Of a DNA stretch of 64,000 nt, positions 34,918 to 45,600 are shown in pieces. The position numbers and the translations under genes were made by a program. Source of the DNA: Plazaster borealis (Eukaryota; Echinodermata; Asteroidea; Forcipulatida; Labidiasteridae); the NCBI GenBank assembly GCA_021014325.1, contig JAJGQC010000357.1:1-64000 (forward strand), read 5' to 3'. Positions within the stretch are counted from its first letter, which is position 1, and each line of letters begins with the position of its first letter. Under the pieces are notes generated by a model. That model was not told the origin of the DNA. It worked only from the letters and a program-made list of their open reading frames with translations, and did not search any database.

Positions 34918-35230
34918 AGGTGTTCGTGCAATATGAGCACGAACACCTCTGTGTTTTTGTGCTTGTTTTTTGGTGTTCGTGCAATATGAGCACGAACACC
35001 TCTTTGTTATTGTTCCGTTTTTTTTAGGTGTTCGTGCAATATGAGCACGAACACCTCTTTGTTATTGTTCCGTTTTTTAGGTGTTCGTGCAATATGAGCA
35101 CGAACACCTCTTTGTTTTTGTTCTGTTTTTTAGGTGTTCGTGCAATATGAGCACGAACACCTCTTGTTATTGTTCCGTTTTTAGGTATTCGTGCAATATG
35201 AGCACGAACACCTCTTGTTATTGTTCCGTT
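34918..35230. repeat. Six tandem ~53-bp units, each a perfect 11-bp hairpin
   Basis: Units start at 34918, 34971, 35026, 35079, 35132 and 35183. Each holds GGTGTTCGTGC, a 7-base loop AATATGA, then GCACGAACACC, followed by TCTTTGTTATTGTTCCG and a T-run. The hairpins are nearly invariant (one GGTATTC change). The same stem sequence (ACGAACACC) closes both long repeats that follow, at about 36890 and 38660, which suggests a shared terminus. Confidence 0.9.
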
Positions 35231-35244
35231 TTTTTTTGGTTTTT

Positions 35245-36905
35245 TTTGTTCTCCATCTTCTTCTTCCCTAGAACTCTTCTCTACAGCATAACTCAACATT
35301 GAAACTGAATTGAACCTTGAAACTCATCAGACAATTGAACCTCAATATGAGGACGGCACAATTGTCATGACGTCATGATGACGTCATCAGGTGTCGAATT
35401 ACAACGTTTTTAAAGTTGAAAAATGACCATTTGGTATTTGCTGTATCTCATTGAATATGAAAGCTATGATGTTCATAATTGGGCATGTGATAGATCAAGA
35501 CTGGGGCTACATTTCAAAAGTTAACGTCAAAATCGTATGACCTTTTCTTCAAGGTCATGCCCTAGGTCAAAATTTGCCTTTGGTTTTTTTCTTGAAAAAC
35601 ATCATTTTCGGGCTTATCTACGACATAACTCAAGATTGAAATTGAATTTTACATTGAAACTCATCAGACATTTGAACCTAAATATCAAGACGACACAAAC
35701 TTGATGATGTCATGATGACGTCATCAGGTATTGAATTACATTCAATCAAAGTTTAATATTTGAAAAAAAATCATAACTCATGAATGACATGTTGGATTTT
35801 TACAATCTATACATCATCGGAAAGTTCGTTAAAGGTCCAACAAACGCTACACAGAAAGTGACCCCATTTGACCTTGACTTCCGGTTCAACCCGGAAATTT
35901 AAAATTATATAAATTTCGTATCTCAAAAACTACTTATCTTTTCAGCATAATTTCTGCATCAGGTTGTAAAACGTTGAGCCAGCTCAAACTTTTGCACAGA
36001 AATAACAACATTTTGACATTTACATCTTGTCTTATGACCACCGGCATTAAAGCGCACGTTTGTGTTGACCCAATTTGATAACGCAAGATGGTGTAATAAC
36101 ACGTGTACAGATACACGTACATTGTGCGTGTAGTTCAGTTTACATCAACTACATGTAGGAATACATTAAATAGCATCGCTGTTACCTTGTATATTGCGCA
36201 CCCCGGCATGAAGATAATCCATGTAATAATTGAAAAATTCGTAACTCCTGAACCACACATTGGATTTTTACAATCTATACATCATCTGAAAGGTCTTTGT
36301 AAAACCTAACATACGCTACACTTATTGTGACCCCGTTTGACCCTGACTTCCGGTTCAAAGCGGAAGTTGAAATTTAATGTTTCAAAATTCATAATTCCTG
36401 AACCACACGATGGATTTTTACAATCTATACACCATTGGACAAGTATGTAACAACTTAACAAACGATATACAGAATGTGACCCCAAGTGACCTTTACTTCC
36501 TGTTCAAACCGGAAGATGAAATTTAATATTTGAAAAAATCAGAACTCCTGAACCACACATTGGATTTTTATCATCTATACATCAGCAGAAAGGGCTCCAA
36601 AGATTTAAGAAACGCTACACACTGTGACCTCATTTGACCTTGACTTCCGGTTCAAACCGGAAAGTAAAAGTTAATGTTTCAACAAATCGTTTGAGGTTTA
36701 CAATCCATACATCATCTTAAACGTCTTCATAAACTAAATGCGCTACACATAATGTGACCCCTATTTGACCTTGACTTCCGTTCCAAACCGGAAGTTGATG
36801 TTAAATTTTTAGAAAAATTCATAACTCCTGGACCAGGCATTGGATTGATAAGGTACAATGTTTATTCATTCAATCACTTCCCACGAACACCTTGTTTTTG
36901 TCACA
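35245..36905. repeat. Long composite repeat, copy 1
   Basis: It starts TTCTCCATCTTCTTCTTCCC, then has two diverged copies of a module ending TGATGACGTCATCAGGT, then about five tandem ~140-150-bp units containing TGACCCCATTTGACCTTGAC and TTCCGGTTCAAACCGGAAG. It closes with CCACGAACACCTTGTTTTTG and TCACATGACAAAA. No ORF is present. The termini suggest a non-autonomous DNA element of unknown class. Confidence 0.8.
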
Positions 36906-36929
36906 TGACAAAAACTGAAAGTCTAGATT

Positions 36930-38690
36930 TTTTTCTTCTCCATCTTCTTCTTCTTCTTCTTCTTCCCTGGAACTCTTCTCTAGAACATAACTCAAGATTG
37001 AAACTGAATTGAACCTTGAAACTCAACAGACAATTGAACCTCAATATGAAGACGGCACCAACTTACTGACGTCATGATGACGTCATCAGGTGTCGAATTA
37101 CAAGGGTTTTAAAGTTGAAAATGACCATTTGTTATTGGCTGTATCTCCTTGAATTTGAAAGCTGTGATGTTCATAATTGAGCATCGGATAGATCAAGACT
37201 TGGGCAACATTTCAAAAGTTAACGCAAAAATCGTATGACCTTTGCTTCCGGTCGTACCGGAAGGTCAAAGTTTGCCTTTGTTTGTTTTTTTTTTAAAAAT
37301 GAATTTCGGGGCATAACTCAAGATTAAAATTGAATTGAACATTGAAACTCACCAGATAATTGGACCTCAATATCAAGACGACACAAACTTGATGATGTCA
37401 TGATGACGTCATCAGGTATTGAATTACAATGAGTCAAAGTTTAATATTTGTAAACAAATCATAACTCTTGAACCACATATTGGATTTTTACAATCTATAC
37501 ATCATCGGATAGGTCGTTAAACGATCAACAAAAGGTACACAAAGTATGACCCTGTTTGACCTTGACTTCTGGTTCAAACCGGAAGTTGAAAATTTCACAA
37601 AACTCTTATCTCAAAAACCACGTATTTTTTTATCAAAGTTTTTGCATCAGGTGATAGATGATTGAGCCTGCTCAAACTTTTGCACAGACATGACAACATT
37701 TTGACTTTTACATCTGGTCAAAACCGGACGTTAAAGCCAACGTTGGTTAAAGCGCACGTGTCTCTTGACGTGACTCACGTTGACAACGCACGACGACACA
37801 ACAGTGTATTAACACATGTAGGCACTACGCACACACTGAACATGCACGTAGCACGTGAGCACGTGTAGTTAGTTTACATTGTGTATAGTCTTGGTTCCAA
37901 GACGCTCCGGTTGAAGACTAATGTATGTACTGTACAGCTACATGTATGGATACATTTGGCGTGACTGTGCAATATACAAAGAAACAACGAGCGAAAAATG
38001 CAATATTTGAAAATGTTTCAACTCTTGAACCACACATTGGATATTAACAATCCATACATCATCTGAAAGGTCTTAATAAACCTAACACGCGCTACACAAA
38101 GTGTGACCCTGTTTGACCTTGAATTCCGGTTAAAACCGGAAGTTGAAATTTAATATTTAAAAATATCTTAACTTCTGAACAACTCATTTGATTTTTACAA
38201 TCTATTCATCATTGGGAAAGTATGTAACAACTTTAGAAACGATATACAGAATGTAACCCCAATTGACCTTTACTTCCTGTTCAAACCGGAAGATAAAATT
38301 TAAAATTTGAAAAAATCAGAACTCCTGAACCACACATCGGATTTTTATCATCTATACATCATCAGAAAGGGCTCCAAAGATTTAAGAAACGCTACACACT
38401 GTGACCTCATTTGACCTTGACTTCCGGTTCAAACCGGAATATGAAAGTAAATGTTCCAACAAATTGTTGGAGGTTTACAATCCATACATCATCTAAATCA
38501 TCTTCATAAACTAAACGCGCTACACAAAATGTGACCCCTATTTGACCTTGACTTCCGGTCCAAACCGGAAGTTGATATTAATTTTTTTGAAAATTCATAA
38601 CTCCTGGACCAGGCATTGGATTGATAAGGTAGAATGTTTATTCATTCAATCACTCCCAACGAACACCTTGTTTTTGTCACATGACAAAAC
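36930..38690. repeat. Long composite repeat, copy 2 (tandem)
   Basis: The same order of modules as copy 1 (CTTCTCCATCTTCTTC start, CRE-like palindromes, DR4/ETS-like units, AACGAACACCTTGTTTTTGT end). It begins with an expanded (CTT)n tract at 36940. Extra sequence near 37720-37990 distinguishes it from copy 1. Confidence 0.8.
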
Positions 38691-38699
38691 TCAATGTCT

Positions 38700-39480
38700 A
38701 GTTATATTATCAAAAATATTATTATTTGTATTATTATTATTAGTTTCTGTAAGAATCTGCTTTGTGGTAGTTCACGGTGCAACGCCCTCTTTAGCTACAG
38801 CCCGAAGACTTAAGGCAAATTTAAGCTTTACTCTTGGTTGGTGCAGATAATTTATATTCGCACGGTCCCAGCGCCTTATCCAAAGGCACTGGGTATGGGC
38901 TGTCGTATACGCATGCACACTGGACTGTTCCCCTTGACCTAACAACCCTCTCCCTGATAACGAAAGACTCGACTATCGATAATAATCTTATAGCTCTGTT
39001 GCGTAAATCCGTTGCAAATAATTATTGTCATTCTTTGCATTGTACCTGTTGGGCTATACAAAATTATCTTATTCTTACTTTAGTTTCAAAAAAGACTGAC
39101 GTATACGTTTTGTATCCATGCACGGAGCTTCCATAATATTTATCATATTGCGTGTGTACTAAGTTGCGATTGTGCGCATTGCGCCTACTGCAGTACATTT
39201 CCCATCGAGCATCACCACATCTTGAACAAAAGATCATTGTCTGCACTGATCTTAGTTGTTGCATCAAAAAAGGTGCTTGCTGAAATGGCGTCCAGTGCAC
39301 ATTTCACATTTCAGCCCGAGTTCCCCATTTTGCCTCTTCGGACAGAAGCTGTTTAATTTCCAGAGGGTAATAATTAATATAGCCGGCGTGTTGGGCACCG
39401 TTTTTAAATATGCGTCAGTTCGTGGCGCGACCGACGATAACTCAGCTACCGTTGACCCTGTCTTATTGTGATCGTGAAGT
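38700..39480. other. Downstream flank of METTL27, nothing firm
   Basis: This probably contains the METTL27 3' UTR on the minus strand. A short ATT-rich tract is at 38700-38750. No other gene is seen. Confidence 0.4.
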
Positions 39481-39486
39481 TGGGTT

Positions 39487-39683
39487 TTACTGGCGGCGAA
39501 TCGTGTACATATCTGCGCGGCCGTCTTGTAAAATCAATGATATATCCATTTTCTCGACCAGTTCCCACCTGCCTTGCTGTATATTGTCGTTGATGGCGTC
39601 CTGCATGTCAATGATGATGTCTTTATGCTCTTGGGTGTCTCCTTCGACCAGTGTCCAGCTCAGAGTGAAAACCATTAAGCCTC
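39487..39683 (-). CDS. METTL27: METTL27 terminal exon
   Basis: It follows an acceptor reading CTTGTAG. It encodes GGLMVFTLSWTLVEGDTQEH and on to GRADMYTIRRQ with a TAA stop at 39487. The length fits the family end. Confidence 0.88.
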
Positions 39684-42600
39684 CTACAAGTAAATCATGT
39701 AAAATGATGTTTGTTTTCCCTTGCATGCAATGCATTTTGGGACACCTCACATGAAATGTTCACCATGAAAACTGAGCCTTTATTATAATAAACAATAATT
39801 AAACAGTATTTATATAGCGCAATACGAATACAACATTCCTGAAAGCGCTTAACAGCGAATGAAAAGCATTAAGAAACAAAACATAGAGCATAATTCCCAA
39901 TTTAAGCTCACCAACAAAAATATTTAAAATTAGGCCAGACCAGCTGTTACCTAACTGAGTTTTGCGGTGACACCATGTGCATAAATCTTTGTTGAGTAGT
40001 GGTGGTTCTGAGAAGAACCGGTGGTTTGACAACTCGACATTTCGATCAGTATGCTCTGATCGTCTTCAGGAGGAGCATACTTATCGAAACGTCGGGTTGT
40101 CAAACAACCGGTTCTCAGAACCACCACTAGGACCTACTCAAAAGAGATTTATGCACATGGTGTCACCGCATTGATTGTACTCCCACTATATGCAAAGTTT
40201 CAAATCCAACTGATCCTGTATTAAAGAGTACAAGCATTTTCTCAACAATCTGTTTATGCAGATTTAAAGCTTTGTTTTCTTAGCCGTCCCAAAAAACGTA
40301 TAGATTGTCGTTTTGGTGTTGCGAACGGATCAACCTCGTTCCCAGGCGTGATCGATCTCACCGCGCCTTTTTCCCCAGCAAGCCCTGGGGCCGATTTCAC
40401 AAAGAGATAAGACTAGTCTTATCTGAAGTTAGGACCAGTAACTGGTCTTAACTTAAGACTATAGTCCTATCTCTTAGCATTGCCTAGGACTAGTCCTAAG
40501 TTAGGAAGAGTTTTGTGAAATCAACCCCTGCTCACTCATAGTGACGAGAGGTATCGATACGGCGCGCTGCCTATGGTAGCGAGGCTGCGAACGGATTGAC
40601 CTCTAGTATTACGTCACATGCAGCGACTGCGCCACGCTCACCATTTTTTAGAGTCAACAGGCAAGCGTGTAAATGACGCATCGCTTAACAATGCATTGTA
40701 TTACACACAAGGACGTTGACTCCCAAAAGGATGCAACATTTATTGCAACCTATATTGTGATGATGACGTCAGGTGAATTGGGTCAACAGCTAGGCGTAGC
40801 ACGCGTGTAGGTAACACCGCACTTTACAACGATAATACGCACGTATCCATGACGTCACGCAGGCGTTACACGTACGTGTTCAGAAAACCCCCCAATGTGC
40901 AGCTTTATAACATAGAAACCTTTAGTATGCTGCCACCATCTTGGTCATGTTCCCTGTATCCTGTAACAATAAAGGAACCAGACCATTTTCCCTTCCAGCC
41001 TCGGTTTGATTACATTGAGTTGAATGGGAAAAAATATAGATGGCCGCACCATGGACGTCTTTAGAGGAGGGTGCCCTATGACAGTGACGTCATGTACATA
41101 GGGTCCCCAAAATAAAATCCTCACTATGGCATGTACCTTTTTTGACGATTCTGTTCCATTCAGGGAAGACATCGCATTTCAGATGACCTATCGATAGAGC
41201 ACCAACGCAGATCAAACCGTCGTAGTAACCTGTGAAATAAGTGAGGGTCGGTAACACTAAATCATGGCACATGTTATGTATTTCAATGTTTTCTCCAAAG
41301 TGCAATGTCCTGGGGGAGTCAAAGTCATTGATATCCCAGACTGCACCGTTCCACATCAGAGGGAGATCAGGTCCCACAGTTGTGCCGTTTTTGTTTTGTT
41401 TGTATGTATTATTATTAATATTTTTGGAGGGGCTGAAAAAAATTTGTACTCATTTTATACTTCATGTCCAAAACTGTACAGACATACAGACCTACCTCGA
41501 TCTAACCCTTCTGATAAAGTGGAGCCATCTGTTCTTTGTAGCAGGCTTCCAGATGTCTTGCTGACAGCCTGTGCTAGGTTCTGAGGCTTCCAACACCCCT
41601 CCCCAGCCAATCAAACTTTTGGGCTTACTGTGGAGCCAGTTACTAATGAGACCTTCCCGCAAGTGTGTAATTCCTGGGTTATTCTTCACGGTTAACCTTC
41701 CGAGCATGCCACGGGAATTTTTTTTACATGCTGGACCCACTGGGCGCGCACGAGAGGCACGGGTAAATAACTGTGTTTTGGGGGCACTATTCTTGTTCCA
41801 ATGATCTGAACAGATGAATATACGTTCCCTGGATCCACTCACTACTGATTGCGGCATTCTGGAAATGTGGTTCACTACTAATTTTCAAAACATAGTGAAT
41901 TTAGAAGTTTATCGCCGTTTATATAGTACTTTGATGTGACGGTACCAGCCCCAATATGTTACTGCATGCTACGGTAAGCCACCTGTTTACTACCGTAAAT
42001 TTGTTTGCCACTCCCGTCACTCAACTGTTGGCCAGTACATCAGTATGCAGACTTCAGTAATTTCTAGATTACTGGCACTAGGTTTGATAGTTTTACTGTC
42101 AAACTTTCACGGAACCTAATACACGGGACTTTGGAATGTCGCCCTTTTGTCTCCTTTGGTAGGTTAAACGACCCAGTGAAGCTCAGAACGAGGGTGGCCC
42201 TCACTAAATGGTCAAAGGGTGGACAAACAGTTATACTCATTCCAGGCCACGATCCTGATCCCCCTGATCAACATGATCAACATAACTATTTATATGGATG
42301 TTTCTGTCAACCCTGGCCCTTCAACAGCCTATGAGCATGTTTTTCACGACAGTGGAGTTAACACTAACAGCAACACATCATTGGTGAGTTCCGAAAGATC
42401 TACAAGCACTGGTGGTATCCCCGCATGCCTCTTTTTTTCCAACCATTTGATGTATTCTCGGAGACAACTCCTTCAAGTATGTATCCATAGCCCTAAATCC
42501 CAACTTTAGCAGGAAGTACTGCAAGTTCTCAAATTTAACGGAATTCTGAGATATAGGGGTAGGAGTGCTGGGAAATCCAGCCGCAATCGCCGTCACTCTA

Positions 42601-45600
42601 CACGTAGATCGCAACCGGAGGATGAAGCATCGACCACCGACGTTAGACCTACATGTATAAGGGTGCATACTACATTATAGAGAGGACACTCGACTTGTAA
42701 CAGATACATGAACTCTCGTCTGTTACGCTCCCTGACACGCCATCATGACACCATTACATCTGCTAGCGCTAATCAAGAAGACCGACCAGTAATGAAACAT
42801 TCAGGCTTTCCGTCAATATTGTTGACCAATGCTAGATCACTCGTCAACAAGTTGGATGAAGCTAGATTGATTTTTGAGCTAAACATTGTAGACATAGGAG
42901 TAATTACAGAATCTTGGTTCACCCTGACATTCCTGAAAACATGTTAAGCATCCAAGGGTATGTGATCTGAGACGGGGAGGCGGAGTAGCAGTTTATTCCA
43001 AAATTACATTCCCGCTGTTAAAATCAACGACATAATTGTTCCTGAAGAACTTCAAGATTACCAAGAACTATTTCAGCCATAGCAGTGTGTGCAGTTTACA
43101 TAACAACAGACTCTCCTCCTCAACGGACACTTGAAAATCATATTATGGCCAGTCTTGATTTGTTACGTACAAAATACGCAGATATTGGTATGGTTATTTT
43201 GGGAGATTATAATCGCATGAATATTAATACAATTATTGCAGGCATAGACTTAACTCAGATAGTTGATTTTCACACTAGAGCCGATGCCGTGCTTGATTTT
43301 GTTTTCACTAGTCACAATTTAAAGTCTGTTTTTGATAAACCAATTCCATTGTCTCCTATTGGAAGCAGTGATCATATTTGTTTTTTATGGAAGCCTAAGT
43401 TGCACCAAAAAAGACAGAATACATTTAAGGTTAAAAGAGTTCGCCCATTGCTTAACTCTGGTATTTGTGCTTTTGGACGTTGGATTCAAAGTCAGAACTG
43501 GAATGAAATTCTAAATTGTACGAATACTCAAGGCAAGGCTGATATTTTTTTACAATTTGCTTGATTCAGCCATGGATTCTTATTTTCTCTTTAAAAGCTA
43601 CAAGAGCCATGATAATGACAAGCCTTGGCTTACACCTGACATAAAAAAACAACTTGTTTTTGACCGTCAAGTGGCCTTTAATACTAATAACATGGTTCTT
43701 TGGCGCAAATATAGAAATCTGAAGAGAAATTGAATTGGCTAAGATTTCTTATTATGCTAATCGCATTCTTAATTTACAGAACACTGATCCTCGTCAATGG
43801 CACCAACAGGTTACAAAGGTCACTAATAATAACAAAAGAGGTATTGACATAGACATCCCTGGTATTGATGGAATTCTGTGATCACAAAAGCAGCACAAAA
43901 CTCACAATCAAAGTAGTATTTGAAATACGTTGATGACTTGACATTTGCTGAGAACTGTAAGATTGGTAGTCGTGGCCACATGCAAGACGACTTAGATAAG
44001 TTTAAGGAGTGGTCTGATGCTAATCACTTGCAGCTAAATCCTCCAAGTGCCAGGCCCTCCAGGTGTGTTTCAAAAAATCCCATCAACATCCAGGTAATTT
44101 AACAATTGGTGATGCCTTCATATTCACTACCTTATGGAGACCGAGAACAAAACAGAAAAGGGAAAACAAAAGGTCTCCATAGGGAATTCTAAAGACTTGG
44201 GTGCTCCACAAGGAATTTTGGGTACAAAGTCTATGGGAGGTTCTTAACTACAGGGACAAAGGAAAGAACAAAGATGTCTCCACAGGGATGTAAAAATGGA
44301 ATGTGTGAACCTGTTTCTTTTGTTACAGAGGCCAAAATTCTGGGCCTTTGGATTCAGAATAACCTTAGATGGGACACGCAGATTAACCATATGTTAACTA
44401 AAGCCAACAGGAAACTTTTCATGCTGCGGTCACTTAAACGTTTTGGATTTAGTTTGGATGAATTAAGTATTGTTTTTAATGGATATGTCCATCCAGTTTT
44501 AGAATATGGTGATGTCATCTGGCACTCAAGTATTACTGTTAAGCATACTCATACCACTGAGTCTATCCAAAACGTGCCTGTAAAATTATGTTGGGTAATA
44601 ATTATCATTCGTATGACTTTGCTCTTTCATCGCTTGGCCTTGACTCTCTGGCTGGTAGGAGAGGGGCACACTGCATGCGTTTTGCTAATGAACTTGCTAA
44701 CAACCCTCGCACTAAAGACCTCCTTCCCCTACCAGGCTTGAGAGTCATGGTCGAAACCTCCGAAATAGTCATCATGTTTCAACCATCCCCATCAGATCCA
44801 GTCATTTTAAAAATAGCCCTGTTCCTTATTTCATAGGTCTAATTAATTCTTAATAACTTCTCCATTTTCTTGTGTGTGGTATTCGGAGTGTGGTTCTTAT
44901 TTAATTTAATGTTTTATTTAAAGGTTTATACATTTTTAAGCAAAAGGGTGCAATCTACTTTTCTTATGAAAAAAACCTTTGCTATTTTGGTGTATTTAAA
45001 AATAGGTTTTTTATACCATATCTATTTTTAACTAATGTGATGACTCTGTATTTTGACGTTCGGGTCACGAAGTGTGTCAATTTTAATAAAATTCAAATTC
45101 AAATTCAGAAAGGATTAAGCTTTTGTGCACACAATGGGATTTTTGTGTGCACGTTATAATGGGACCCAACTTTCCCACACTATTTGTCAACCTCTGAGTT
45201 CACTCATCCAGAATTCACTACAGTATATGAAGAAAAATAACAATTAGCGGAATTGATCTACACATTTTGTAGCTATAAAAAAAGTATGAATTTGGTCCTC
45301 CCAACTGCGCCCAGTGGCTGCTCGGAAGGTTTTAAAAAGTCAATGTCGAAAATGTTGTGGCTACGAGTAAAAAATGATAACAACGATTGTACACCCTTTT
45401 TTTCTTTTAACATACCATCGTCAACATTTTTAATCTTGTTGTTTCCAAGATGATCACAAATGAGTCTCTCGTAGACTCCTCTTGCGGCGCTGATGTCCAG
45501 ACTTTTCTGTGAAAAGTCTACGGCATCGATTCGCTTGAAACCGAGTCTAGCCAACTGTGAGAAAAACAATGAAAGGATACAAGAACGATGACGGATAACG

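Noticed and set aside
34918..35230. Evenly spaced palindromic repeats resembling a CRISPR array
   Set aside because: The spacers are nearly identical T-rich linkers, the locus is eukaryotic and no cas genes are present; it is a tandem hairpin repeat.
41492..41875. 127-residue minus-strand ORF
   Set aside because: A faint zinc-finger or transposon feel but no motif I could support; it lies within METTL27 intron sequence.
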